Below, piece by piece: positions 36,060 to 47,955 of a stretch of 64,000 nt of DNA; position 1 is the first letter of the stretch; each line of letters opens with the position of its first letter. Both the position numbers and the translations under genes were made by a program. The notes beneath the pieces were generated by a model. It worked only from the letters and a program-made list of their open reading frames with translations. It made no database searches and was not told where the DNA came from. The DNA lies in NCBI RefSeq assembly GCF_000143415.4, contig NW_003314340.1, positions 552,161-616,160 on the forward strand, given 5' to 3'. This DNA is from Selaginella moellendorffii (taxonomy: Eukaryota > Streptophyta > Lycopodiopsida > Selaginellales > Selaginellaceae).

Positions 36060-36368
36060 CTAACTAAGACATCCCTCCAAAATTTTAGTGTCTTATATAA
36101 ATCTTTGCTTCTTTTTTACAAAACAAAACTCCGCTCTTCTCTTCTCTCCTCTCCCTTTCTCCACTCAAAAAAAAAAAAAAAGGCTTGCTTTGGTAGTCTC
36201 TCCTTATTCAAACATCTCTCTCGCTGTCTCTCTCTTTTTTTTCTTTGCGTAAAGCTGCTAAAAAAACGTAAACGAGTGGGAGGTGGAAGCACAAAAACCA
36301 GGCCTTTTTTCACTCCAGACCCCGCAGAATAAAGATCAATGTGGAAACCTGTGATTTGCCGTGATTTG
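36060..36368. other. gap between tRNA and transportin 3' end
   Basis: CT-rich and T-rich runs plus a poly-A tract (near 36168-36181). Nothing coding was seen; probably the 3'UTR of transportin. Confidence 0.5.
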
Positions 36369-39300
36369 TCACAAGCCGTACCTTCTTTTAAGCTTTTCTT
36401 GGGTGCCAGGATCGAGGTAACTGAAGTACTGCTCCCAGGATCCACCAAGCATCTGCGTTCGAGTTTGTGTGTCAGGCATCATCGCCACAGTTACAAGAGT
36501 TTTCTCCAATCAAACCTGCTTGAATCCGTGTAGAACTTGTGTTATCTCGGAGCGTAGCTCGGCACTTCGAATTTCCTGTTCATTGAAGTTAGCACTAGAG
36601 CATGCTGCACTGAAACACGAGACTTACATGCCAGCTACCGATGGCTTCGCATATAGACCCAAAGTATTTTGCAGCACCCCCGGGATTCAGCCTTACCTGG
36701 AAATAAAGACAACAAAACATCATATGAGAACTCATTAGAAAGCCAAAAAGGAAAAAAAATGTTACCATTGCACAAAGTCCTCGGAAAGCGTCCTCTTTTT
36801 CAATATCGTCGCGGACCCTGTGTCACAAACATCATGAGCGCGTGAAGATCGCATTGCAACTCAAAGCATACATGGCTAACGATTGGCACCAAATCTTCAT
36901 AAAGTGATCAATGTGTGGAGCAACGAGCTCGGGACAAACCCAACCCAGTCTTCCAAGGGTAATCGCACTGTTCTCCAGCATCGATTTGTTGACGTTCTGG
37001 TAACACAAGCTTCCAGCTAGAACCCAAGCCCACAAAGAGAATGAAGTGGAGGTACCTCAACACTCGAAAGTATGGGCACCAGGCAACTGATGACACCCAT
37101 CACAATAGGAGCAATCTCTTTTCCAACCTGCAAAAGAACATTTGACGTGAAATCTAATTCATGATGATATATAGTCGTTACCTTGATTGCAATTTCGCCT
37201 ATCGCCCAGCACGCATTGTTAGACACAGAAACATGTTCAACGTCCTGCTTTAAAACAAGTCAAAGTATTTCTCATATGCAGCCGAAAGATTGAATACCAG
37301 TTGCCTTGCTGCAAGACTGAGGAAATCACCCATCCTCGGTTGGAGGTGACCAGCACAAGCCTGCCAAAAATCATTAGTATCAGAATCGATTACTCTTTAG
37401 CACACCTTTGCAAGATCTCCCAAAAGCGCAAGTGCACTTTGACGAACTTCTGGTGCTTCGTCGCCGCAGCAATAAAACAAGAGATCTCTGAGATCACTTC
37501 TCACAACCTATGACCACAACAGACATCAGAATGTATGCAAATTTATTACATAAACATACCAAGCTCTCCATGTTGCTTCCCAGACCTTCAGCTAAACCAG
37601 AAAGTAGATCGAGTGAGCACACAATGAATTCCTTGTCATATTGCACACCGGCCCTTCCAGGATCCGCCTGCAAAAACGCATGTTAAACAAAATCAAAACC
37701 GTAAAAGCTCACCTTCGCAACTTCCTGCGTGCGAATAACTCGAATACATCTGGCAAAAATCGGTTCTGCGTACTGCGCAAATCCAGAGCCTAATGCCTAC
37801 GTCAATGTGAAAATTTAGGCCAATAACGACGATAACCAAAGAAAAAAACATACCTGTGCGATGGACGTAAAACATTCTAGAAGTGGAAATAGATCTTTGT
37901 CATTGTCGGCGAGCTGTTGCCATTTTGCTATCAATGGTGGCATCAGTATATTGAGATACTTGGGCTGAAAAGGTTGTAGATTTTGTAAGTGTTAGAAAAA
38001 CTGGGAAGCAAACCTCATTAAGGTCTCCACCCACTGCATCTGCTAGCGTTCCGATGGCATCGTACAAAATTCGTAGGTTACGGCGCTGTAAAATTTGTAT
38101 CATTAGTGATTGGAGACATAAGATAGTATACCTGGTATTTACTAAAAGCAAACATAAGATGTTGTAGAATGACTTCAAGATGATGTTGAAGAATAACTTC
38201 TTCTGCCGCTTCCTGAAGTGCGTGGAAGTTAAGTTCGATCAGTAACAAAGAAGCTTACTTCTTCAAGCGTAGCAAACGCGGAGCAGGCTGCTTCTTGTAC
38301 TTGTTTGTTGGTGCCAATGACTTGTCGAAGTAGTCCCGTTAAAACACTATCGAACTGTTGGAGACCATTTGTTTCACTTGCTGCCTGGACTATCCATTTG
38401 CTATAACGAGACAGTGTCCAACAGGTGATCCCTCTGACCAAAGGATGCTTGTCTTCCAGAAGTGGTGTAAGGAATGCAATCATCTAATATAAAAATGTAA
38501 GAATTAATAGAAGCCAGACAAGGTAAGTTACCTGAGGAAGGTGTGGAAGGAGACCATTTATACAGCCTTGAGCAACAGCTCCTAGAGCCAAAACTGCTGC
38601 CTCGCGATCTTTCCATTTATCATCCGACGAATTCGATAGTCTTGCCTGACATGCAAAAGAAACAAGCAATGCATTCATGCTCTAGAACTTATGCATTTAC
38701 CTCTACTAGGGGCATGAGGAGAGGTAAAATATCGTCGCCAAATAATGTCGATAGAGTGTCCAGTCCAGCCGCACTGCACTTACGCAAATTCCACGAACTT
38801 ATAATTTCATCCGTGTCCTACAAAAAAGTGATCGCAATTAAATAAATTTAAAGAACAGAATGCTTCATCAGAGCTACCTCATCATCATCAGTTTCATTTC
38901 CATGAACTCGTGATTGATGAAATCTAGGCTTTAAGTTCTGCAATCCAAAAAAATAAACATTATATATTCCAACCTCAAATCCACTACCTGCTCCGAGTCG
39001 GGTACGCTTTCATCGTCCTGAAAGAAAGAGCAAGTTAGATAAAATAAATGGAAGTGCAAAATACCTGAGAGTCGAGCAGAGCTTCATCATCATCTGCGTA
39101 TATCATGTTTGTTAGAAGAACCTGGAAAAAACTATCAGCAAAACCACAAATTTCTAATGAAAATCCAGCATACTCCAATTAGTCGAGGTAGGGCGTCTCT
39201 TAAAAGTTCCAAAGGTAGCTGTGCTTCACAAAATGCCGTCCTACGAAAAACAGCACCTCAGGTATCTCACGAAAGCCATGCAGCAGCGTACCAGAACTCA

Positions 39301-40571
39301 CATGACCCTAGCGCTACTTCTGGATCTGGATCATTGTTTGCTTGTAACATATATTCAATTACACTTTTCATGTGAGGCTGCCAACAAATATTAGCATACA
39401 CAACTTAACAGAGTCAACAATTCTTACCCGGAGAATTTCTGCATCCATCTCCAACAACCGAACGAGCGCCGCACACACCTTGCATGTAAAACTGAAATTA
39501 TCACTCACTGTTTCAATATCACAAGCAAACGGAACTACTAACCAATTTCCTCACTTCAGGCGCAGGATCGTTGGAAAGCGTAAAAAGACCTTGAAGGTAG
39601 TTATCCATGTTAACAAAGAGTGCCTGAAACAGCTCAGCGTATGATCAGAAAGAAGAAGAAAACATAACCTCGCTTCTTACCTGGGGCATGAAATTAATAA
39701 ATTGGTTCACCGCGCCCAGCGCAAGCTTTCTTAGCGTTACGTGAGACGACGAGAAGAACTTCAGCAGCCGCGGAATAAACACATCAGATGGTTTCTGTGC
39801 TAGTCCTGGGACAACTTGGTCTAGTTGATCGGCGGCATCCTCACAAATCTAAGAGAAAACAGACAAAGAGAACAATGACATTGGCAGTGGCAGCTTAGAA
39901 GTACCTTAGACAATGCGTCAAGCGCTCCTTCCATATGGTTATAGTCGTTGCTCTCGAGGCACTCTAGAATCCCTTGGAACAACTCGGGCCACGTCTGGAG
40001 CTGGCCTTCCTGGATGATCACACTCACGACGGTCCCGACGGTGGCACGTAGTTCCCTGTTTGGAGATCCAAGTCGAGGAAGAAGCTCCGACTTGATATAT
40101 TGCTGGTAGACGCCAGGGAGACGCTTGTAGGACGATTTTAAGTTGTTTTTCAGTAGCAATCCAGCGCTCTGTCGGACTACCACTGATTGTCCCTGGGAAG
40201 AAAAAAAAAGAAAGAAAATGGCGATGAGCACAGCACACAGACTCGAGCTTAGAAGTTTTAGGGCACAAAGAATTCACTCGGCATTTCGGGAGGAGCTATA
40301 GAGATCGCTAGAAGAGCAAAACCAAGCCATTGCCTAGCAATGCGCAGAATCGAAGCAAAGAGTCATGCAAAAAAGAGGATTGGAGCGCGCTTACCTCGCT
40401 GCGGCAGAGGATGAAGACGAGATAATTGTTGAAATCCGGGACCTGGCTGCAGCGCTGGAGCTGCTCGAAAATCCGCGCCTGGTCGGCGTTGGGCCGCTTG
40501 CCCTCCTGGAGCAGCGCGCAGATTTCGTTGACGCCCTCCTCCCGCGGCTGCCATGGCGATCTTTGATCCAT
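36369..40571 (-). CDS. TRN1: Transportin-1 (karyopherin beta-2)
   Basis: A minus-strand gene with many short exons. It starts at 40571 with [15 protein letters not shown] and [14 protein letters not shown], then [19 protein letters not shown] and [20 protein letters not shown]: the N-terminal HEAT repeats that bind Ran-GTP. The acidic H8 loop is visible around 38880-39095 ([19 protein letters not shown]). Later repeats include [19 protein letters not shown]-like text, [34 protein letters not shown] and [20 protein letters not shown]. The end is [17 protein letters not shown] with stop at 36369-36371. It imports PY-NLS cargoes such as glycine-rich RNA-binding proteins into the nucleus. The gene identity is firm; not every exon was traced. 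Confidence 0.93.
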
Positions 40572-40818
40572 GGGGGCGCCGTCGCGACGCGAGCCCTAAA
40601 TCCCTGCCCCGAGCGCCAAGCGCGAAGCTCTCACTAGACCGAGCTGGAAGAGATTTGTCCTGCTGAGGTTAAACCCTACTTCCCTCCCTTTGCTCATGTC
40701 ATACGGACGATATTCCAAAACACAAAAAAAATTATCATACACCAAAACAACAGCATCCACTAGAACCTAAGTATTAGAAAGAATCGAAGAATGTGCCAGC
40801 GAAAGAGTTCTCCCGTGA

Positions 40819-42043
40819 TCACGACTGGATGACGAGGCCCACGTATATGGCAGCACACAAGAACGCTAGCGAAACAAATCCCCTGGGAAGAAAAAAAAAC
40901 GAATTTTTTTTGGTGGCGTCGATCTAGAAACTTTGGAAAGCTTACCAGATCACTCCCCAAGCGAGCCCATTGCACGGGCAGCAAACGCAAACTTCAGAGA
41001 ACTTCTCGGCGTCGCTGGTGTTTACTCTTCTCGAGATGAGATCGTCGTAGATATCTGGAGGAGATCATGTAGATTGATCACGCACAGAAGCCTTCGAAAC
41101 ATACGAGCGCTACGTACCGTAAACGGAGAACATACAGTTCATAACTCCTGGATGGAAAAAGGATTCCAAGGCGTTATATCTCCACTAGATCAAGCTTGAG
41201 CTCGCTTACCAATGAAGAGAATCACGTATCGCAGAAGGTGAACGCTTGTGGTTTCTTGCAATACCCAGATGATCGCCAGGAAAATGATAAAACCTGCGAA
41301 GCTTGTGTCAGTCGAGAAGCAAAAGATTCTAATGGTTTTACCGAGGCTGAGAAATCGAAGGAACCACTGCTCCAGTCAAGTTGGACATGCAAGAACGAAA
41401 AAAATGAGCTATGGAGCATCCGAAAAGCTTACATTTTTTGCGTAGATGACGAGAACGAAGAGGAGAGAGCCGCCGAGAATGGCTGCCGCGACTCGAGTAG
41501 CAATGCGATTCGTGGCCATCAAAATAAATGCCATTCCCCAGAACGAGGATCCGAGATCTGCGTGAAACGACCATCAAACCAGAGAAACTTGGGAAGAACT
41601 TAACTTACATCCGGCAGGAAGAATGAGCCATTGACTTCCACCTCGCGTACGAGTCACTCCCCCTTCGTTGAGATTAACTTCGATGCCTTCTACCTGGGAA
41701 AAGAAAAAAAACATGGAAGAAGGAAAAGCTTGGATCATCTATCGCGAGCACGAAAGTGACGCTAGGAAAGGATCGTGAGAGCTTACATGGCCGCAAGTGA
41801 GCTTACACGCAATCGCGTGAGACGCTTCGTGAAGATACACGGTGATGAGCTTGAATGGTGTCACTAGTGGCGTCCGCCATAGCTGCAAACAAGAAGAACA
41901 AGCAAGAACTTATAGACAAGAAGAAAATCCTTCCTTTCGATCGACAATACCGCAAGAATCGCCACGGCAAAGACGCCGATCGTCACCACAAATGTGACTT
42001 GCCGGCGATTGCAGCAGCTCCGCAGCTCCCAATCCCAATCCAT
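40819..42043 (-). CDS. Peptidase M50B-like integral membrane protein
   Basis: Nine exons (42043-41951, 41882-41787, 41693-41609, 41557-41433, 41366-41342, 41293-41210, 41147-41118, 41054-40946, 40882-40819) give 236 aa in frame. Exons 5 and 7 are micro-exons of 25 and 30 nt. The protein has several hydrophobic segments and a zinc-protease motif HEASH in VYLHEASHAIACKLTCGHVE. Also seen: GSQWLILPAGYLGSSFWGMA, IIFLAIIWVLQE and SVYDIYDDLISRRVN. This matches the conserved plant and fungal M50B-like family related to site-2-type metallopeptidases. The substrate is unknown. Both HExxH residues are present, so activity is possible. Confidence 0.88.
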
Positions 42044-42836
42044 TGGCGCTCCCGCGAGATCCTCCTATCGCTCGGATTATCAGACCCCGATTATCGATCG
42101 ATGATATCAGCGATCGTACAGCAGCATCACCTCAAGAGCTTGGATTCGCGAATCCCGATCGCGTGCTTGGCCGCCGCCGCGTCCATTTGACCCAGCCTCC
42201 AATCGACCATACCATCGAAATATTTTTCTTCCACCGCGCAGTGGCTCCCCGCGCGGGGAAGAACACCACGACAACCCACCTTTAACTTAAAACTTTAATA
42301 CAATTTAACACAGTAGCCCTAATCTCCCCCTTTCTCTCTCTCTCTTCTCTCTCCAGCAGTAAAACGAAGGGCAGGCCTTTCTTTTCCATCGCCGGTGGAT
42401 TTTCAGCGCGGCGCCATCGCCGTCTCCTCGCCCTAGAGCCATCGCCGCGCCCCTGGTCTGTATCTCTCACATTCGATCGGCCGTAGGGTATAGCAGCGGT
42501 CCCATTTCTCGTTACCCTAGTTCCTCATTTCCGCAGATTGAAAGAACAGGTTTTTTTTTTGTTTCTTCGTCTTCTTTTTTCTTCCCTTTTTTCCTCTGAG
42601 GTGCCCGTAGCTTATAGTTTCTTTGCTCGCCGTGCGGGCTTTCCAGAGGTATAGATTTTATTAGGGCTTTGTGATTCAATCTCGATGGTGGAAGTTTTAC
42701 TGTAAGCCAACGCTCCTGGGGTGACATTCATGTTGTCTGGTATGTGAATTTGTTTGTTTGACTTTTGAGTCGGCTCTTCTTTCAGGAAGTCTTCTCTTTA
42801 AAGAAACTGAATTGCTAGTCGCTCAACTCGGAAGCC
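42044..42836. other. divergent upstream region and MOS1 leader
   Basis: Shared upstream region of the minus-strand M50B-like gene and the plus-strand MOS1-like gene. The right half has CT-rich and T-rich leader features with a likely 5'UTR intron. No other gene was seen. Confidence 0.4.
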
Positions 42837-45800
42837 ATGATCACAGAGCGCAGGTAAGTCTTTTTGCGTTTCTTGATACGATGGCGAATGAATTTTTTTG
42901 TGAATTCTTCCAGGGGAGTTCGGAGGGGCATGACAGTGCTCGGCAAAATTCCGGTGCCGAGGCCTGTCAATCTTCCAAGCCAGAGGTATGTTTTTGAAAG
43001 CAAGTAACGGGCTTAAGTAAGTCATGTTGGATACAGGCTAGAAAATCGAGGACTCGATCCGAACGTGGAGATAGTGCCAAGGTAGCGATGTTTTTTTTTT
43101 TCTTGTCTCGCTTTAGACTTGATAAATAATTTCTCTTTTTTTAATGTAGAGGAACTGTTACGTGGGGTAACGCTGCTCGTTCTCCCCCGACTTCGACAAA
43201 CAACTGGGGTGGTGGTAACGGTTCACAGCCATCATCGCCACCTGTGAGTGCTGGTGCATGGGGTTCCAAGCCTGCATCAGCATGGGGGCCGAACTCTACA
43301 CGACCATCTTCCGCTGGCTCCACAAGACCATCATCCGCGGGAGGTGCGCATCCTTCGTCTAGTGTGCTTCGACCTGCGTCTGCCGGGGGTAGGCATCCAC
43401 AAGAGCTAGCTCGTCCATCTTCAGCTGGGAACCAAGACCTTCCTCCACAGAATGCCTGGGGTCCTGCAAATCGTCCTTCCACTTCTTCAGGAACACAAGC
43501 TAGCAGTCAGCCTTCGAATTCACGCCCACGGAGCGCCGAGGCGAGGCCGAACGGTCGAGTGTCTCTTCTGACTTCTGAGCTCGCACGTAATGGTCCGCAG
43601 CCATGGGGGCCTTCGGCATCACGGAAATCGGTTCGTAGCTTCTACACCGTTTGCTACTCACCATCCACGTATAATTCTTACAGCAGGACGAGGTGCCTCA
43701 GCCGTCCCGTTTTACTCTCACGACTGGAGATTTTCCTACGCTTGGGTCCGAAAAGAATCCAAATCTTCGACCACAGCAGCGTAAGCGTAATCAAGTTTTG
43801 TGTCTTTGTTTGCTGATTGATTCTGTTATTCAGGAGAACGTCCTGAGCACGTAGACGAACGTCCTGAAGAAAGACCACCTTCGCATCAGTATGGTACGCG
43901 TGTTTCTACATTTTCTTGCTTACTAAGGAAATTGATTGCTATAGATGATGGTTATCCTGGACAAGGTCCACGCTTCAATGACCACCCGGAGGGTGCCAAC
44001 GGCTGGGGTCGGGGTCCTTTCAGAGGGCCTCCCGGGCCTGGTATGGAAGGAGGATATGGAATGCCGTCGAATAGCTGGCGTCGGGAGCCACCACCCGATG
44101 GCGAAGACCACTGGCCTCCAAGTGGACCATACGGACCTCCCAGGTTCCCAAATCCAGAGTTTCTTCATCAAAGGTTTGGTCCGAGCCCTCCAGCTTCCTA
44201 CGGTCAGCCCGGTGATGGCTATGGTCCTCCACCGTTCATGAGGCCAATGAATCCGGAACGTCCTGGTTTCGGCCCGGGAATGTTTCCAGGGCATTACGAT
44301 GGGTACTACGGCTATCCTCCAAGTTACAACATGGATGAGAGAGAAATGATGATGTGGGGAGGACCAGGAGGATATGGCGGTTTTCATCCTGATTTTCCCA
44401 GGCATCCAATGGGACCAAGGCCCCGTCATATGCCGAACCATGCAGTCTTTGAAAAGGATGGGGAAGGCTTTCATTCGGAGTTCAGAGGTGGTGGAAAGAT
44501 GAAAGAAGGAGACAATGGGGAGTTCAGGAGAGAACCAGTGAACAAGGCTGCAAACGATGCAAAGAGGTCCACGATGCATCCTCCCAAGGCTGAACCAGTA
44601 GTTCCGGACGTGGCCATCCTAAAAAAGCCACAGCCTATCAAGGAAAAGCAGGAGGATGGAGACTCAGTTGACGCACCTCGCATTGCTGACAAAAAGGAAG
44701 AAATCATTAAAGCTGAGGCTGTGGCTCCTCCATCCGAGCCTACTGAAACAACCGCAGGTGTTCTTGGAAAGGGCCCTGTTGCCATAGTTGACGAGAAGCA
44801 CGGCGAACAGGTGCTTAAAGATGGTGTCAAGTCAAAGCCCAAGACAGCTGCGGCCCACGAGTCCGAAAAGGAGTGGAGGCCTAAGCTTCATGCGACGGAT
44901 TTGAACGTTTATGATTACGAGGCTCAGGTATCCTACAGGCCTTTATTTTAATGACGTGAAACTTATTTCGTTTTGTCTTTTTTCTTTCAGCGTGCAAAGA
45001 TGAAAGAGATTGCTGCTCAAAGAGCAGAACAGCTTCAGAAAGAAGAGGAAGAACGAATCAAAGAACAGAAAGCAAAGGCAATGGCTAAGCTTGAGGAGCT
45101 TAATAGGCGTTCAACAGGCGCTCCTACTGATACCACTGATACTCCAGTTGAAGCGAAGGCTTCAGGAGTAAGTAGTAAGCCCGAGCATGGAAAGCGAGGT
45201 GGCAAAGGAAGCAGAGCGAGAAAAGAGAGGTCGAAAGGACAGTCCAAGAAAGACGTGAACGTGAATGCCGCTGAAACTCCACCGCCTCCGAAAACAGACG
45301 CCGTGGAAACTCCGGTACGAGATGGGCGAGATGACGTAGTCCAAGACGGCGGAGCAGCCCAAAGCCCGAGACAAGATGCCCGGGTCCAAAGTCCGAAGCA
45401 AGAGAACCGGCTCCAAAGTCCGAGACAAGATGGCCGAGCTCAAGAAGCCCGAGTTCAGAGTCCTGCCGCGCAGGAAGAGGTTCCGGCCGAAGAAAGAAAC
45501 GCGACAAAAGGGAATGGTGGCAGAAGGCTTCCGAGGAAGCCAAAGAGGATATCGTCCAAGTCCCAGGACGTACGAGTTAGCGACAAGCAGCACGGAGCTG
45601 AGAATATGATCTGGGCGCCTGTGCGTAGTACTCTCGACCAGCCGCAGCAGCCTCCGCCTCCGCCACCACCAGGGCCACAGCCACAGCCACAGGCTTCCAA
45701 GCAGCACCAGGCTCCGGCTTCTCGTCCCCACGACAAGGAACGAGAGCGGCACGAGAGGTCCGAGAGGCACGAAAGGTCCGAGAGGTCCGAGAGGCACGAG

Positions 45801-46514
45801 AGGCACGAGAGGCCCGAGAGACATGAAAGGTCCGAGAGACACGACAGGTCCGAGAGGCATAGAGACAACGGCATGGTTTATCAGCAGAAGTCAGGAAACG
45901 GCGGCGGCGGCGGCGGCGGCGGCGGTAGGCAAGGCCACGATCATCATCCTCAGCCGCAAGACAAAGCAACAGTTCATGCGGAAGGCGGTGGTGGCGGTGG
46001 TGCTGCTGCTGGAGGTGGTGGTCATCAGAGGCCACAGTCGGCTGGCTCCAGGTTTGGGCATAGAGAGCGACCATTCTCGTCTGAGAGCGGTCATCACCAT
46101 AACAAGTCTCAGTATCAGCCAGTACCACAGCAGCAGCAGCAAAACAATCCCCAGCAGCATCAGCAGCAGCAAAACCATCTCCAGCAGCAGCAGAACCCGC
46201 AGAACCAGCAGAACCATCAGCAGCAAAACCATCACCAACAGCAGCATCGATCCGGAAAACCCGAGCATGGAAGTAATTCCAACTGGGGAAGTGGCGGTGG
46301 CGGTGGTGGTGGCGGTGGTGGTGGTGGCGGTGGCGTCGGCGGTGGCGTCGGTGGTGGCGGTGGTGGCGGTGGCGGCGGTGGTGGTGGTGGAAGGCGAGGT
46401 CGGTTTGGACGTGGAGGGATGAGGTCGGTGGTGGACATGGGAGGCAGGGTCGAGAAGCAGAGGATGGTGATCGATGCAACCGGCGGAGCTCTTCCAAATC
46501 AAGTTGCTGGCTGA
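42837..46514 (+). CDS. MOS1: MOS1-like protein with BAT2 N-terminal domain
   Basis: Eight exons (42837-42853, 42914-42985, 43037-43081, 43150-43630, 43684-43780, 43834-43893, 43945-44927, 44991-46514) total 1092 aa. The BAT2/PRRC2 N-terminal signature is plain: RRGMTVLGKIPVPRPVNLPS, LENRGLDPNVEIVPRGTVTW, and FTLTTGDFPTLGSEKNPNL. Next come a Ser/Pro region with RPSSAG repeats, a Gly/Pro/Tyr-rich segment, a coiled coil (MKEIAAQRAEQLQKEEEERI), RVQSPRQDG and ERSERHERH repeats, a Gln-rich block and a long poly-Gly run. Arabidopsis MOS1 is a nuclear protein that promotes transcription of the immune receptor SNC1. Length is somewhat below that of Arabidopsis. Almost the whole protein is predicted disordered. 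Confidence 0.88.
46120..46410 (+). repeat. low-complexity CAG/CAA and GGT/GGC triplet tracts
   Basis: Encodes the Gln-rich (46128-46250) and poly-Gly (46290-46395) tracts of the MOS1-like protein. Antisense and shifted frames stay open here by composition only. Confidence 0.8.
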
Positions 46515-46875
46515 GTAAGCGCCGCTATCTCTCCCGATCTTTATCTTCATCTCGCTTTTTTTTTTTTCTTGTTCTTGATGATTCTTGTTTTGCTTTGATA
46601 GGAACTGGATTGTCGGTGCCGTATCCTATCCGCGAACGATTGTCACTGGGATTGGTTACTCAGAATTGGATGGAGAGGTTTTAAAAGCAAAAAGTTTTTT
46701 CGTTCGTTCGGTCGTTGTTTGTAGCCTTTGCTCTGCCAAGAAATGAGAAAGTGGAAATGAGAAAGTGATTCCTAGCTTAATAGCTGTAAAGTTTACTACT
46801 TCGATCTTATTGCTTTAGTTGGGCAATATGATCTTAAAACATGTAATACTAAACTCGAAAAGCGCTGGACTTCTA

Positions 46876-46924
46876 ACGCGTGGCGACAGCTATCTTCATT
46901 CCCCGGACAGCGTAACACGTGTCC
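46876..46924 (+). promoter_or_regulatory. ABRE (ACACGTGTCC) with CE3-like ACGCGTGGC
   Basis: A G-box ABRE core ACACGTGTCC at 46915-46924 is preceded by ACGCGTGGC at 46876-46884, which resembles coupling element CE3. Paired ABRE and CE3 sites drive abscisic-acid and desiccation responses in LEA promoters. They lie 60-110 bp upstream of a TATA box (46984-46990). Confidence 0.55.
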
Positions 46925-46983
46925 AAAATGCTGGACGCCATGCACAATCAACACGTAGGCCACACTTAACCATATTCGCCAAG

Positions 46984-46990
46984 TATAAAT
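46984..46990 (+). promoter_or_regulatory. TATA box (TATAAAT) of LEA-like gene
   Basis: TATAAAT 111 nt upstream of the ATG at 47101, with the ABRE just upstream. Confidence 0.6.
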
Positions 46991-47100
46991 TGGAGCTCCT
47001 TGCTCCCGCATTCTCATCAAGTTCTCAGAGCGTTCTTCACACCAGTTGTTTGGATTTCTCTCATTCTCCGAATCGTTTTTTCGTAGTCCGATCTTCGGCA

Positions 47101-47694
47101 ATGGCATCTGAAAAGGCCCAGGAGCTCAAGGACACCGCCGGACAGAAGTGGAACGAGGCCACCGGCGCGGGGCAGCAAAAGACTGGAGAGGCCCAAAAGC
47201 ACTCACAGGTTTGTCAATCTCTCTCTCTTCCAGTTGCTCCTCTGGATCCTCTGAAGCTCTCGAGAGTTGTTTTGTATGGAGCAATCCTTTCAAGCCTCTC
47301 GGGAGTTTCAATTGTTCCTCTAGATCGTTCATGGATCCGAATTTCAATTGGTAATCGGCTTTGACACCATTTTGTGACGAACAGGAGGCTGCTGGTGCCA
47401 CCAAGGAGAAGACCCACGAGGCCGGCCAGGCGACCCAAGACAAATGGGGTCAAACCAAGCAGGGCACCGGTGACGCTGCTCATGGAGCTCAAGCCAAGGC
47501 GGGCGAGGCCAAGGACCACACCGGAAATGTCTTGCAGCAGGTATTTCGTTTAAAGTCTCCATTCGTTCTTCCAACATGTCTACTAACATTTTTGGTGATT
47601 TGTTCTTTGCAAGGTTGGAGACCAGGTGAAGGGAACCATGGAGAAGGCCAAGGAGACCCTCTCTGGCGGTGGCAACAACAATCCCACCAAGTAA
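47101..47694 (+). CDS. LEA-like small hydrophilic protein
   Basis: Three exons, 47101-47208, 47385-47540 and 47614-47694, encode 114 aa. The protein is Lys, Gln, Gly, Ala, Thr and Glu rich with no hydrophobic core: ELKDTAGQKWNEATGAG, KTGEAQKHS, EKTHEAGQATQDKWGQTK and GDQVKGTMEKAKETLSGG. Repeated 11-residue-like helical units resemble group 3/4 late embryogenesis abundant and KIN-type stress proteins. These are disordered in water and become helical on drying, protecting membranes and enzymes. The promoter has ABRE/CE3-like sites, consistent with desiccation or abscisic-acid induction. The family subgroup is uncertain. Confidence 0.82.
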
Positions 47695-47824
47695 AAGTGT
47701 GAACGAATCAATCCATTATGCTCTTCATCACACTATTGAGGATTGGTTGTACAAATAAGTCGCATATGAATATAATCTTGTCCCGTGTGTGAAAATTGGT
47801 CTGTGCTCTTGACTTAACAAATTT

Positions 47825-47928
47825 TAGGTTAAAGTTAATGGTTTGTGGAACGTTTAGGGCCTAAAGTTCTTATTGAGTTTTAGGTTAAAGTTACGGTTTG
47901 TGGAACCTTTAGTTAGAGCTTAAAATTC
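47825..47928 (+). repeat. two-copy tandem repeat of about 55 bp
   Basis: TAGGTTAAAGTTA followed by GGTTTGTGGAACNTTTAG occurs at 47825 and again at 47881, just upstream of the broken F-box gene. Confidence 0.8.
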
Positions 47929-47955
47929 AAATTCTAGGGCTAGGTTTTCCTGGAT

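Larger units (their letters stand above)
46515..47100. other. intergenic region with LEA gene promoter
   Basis: 3' flank of the MOS1-like gene, then the promoter described under the next entries. Confidence 0.5.

Noticed and set aside
45577-46550. Long minus-strand ORFs rich in His, Arg or Pro opposite the MOS1 last exon
   Set aside because: They are produced by the CAG and GGT triplet tracts and the ERSERH repeats of the sense gene.
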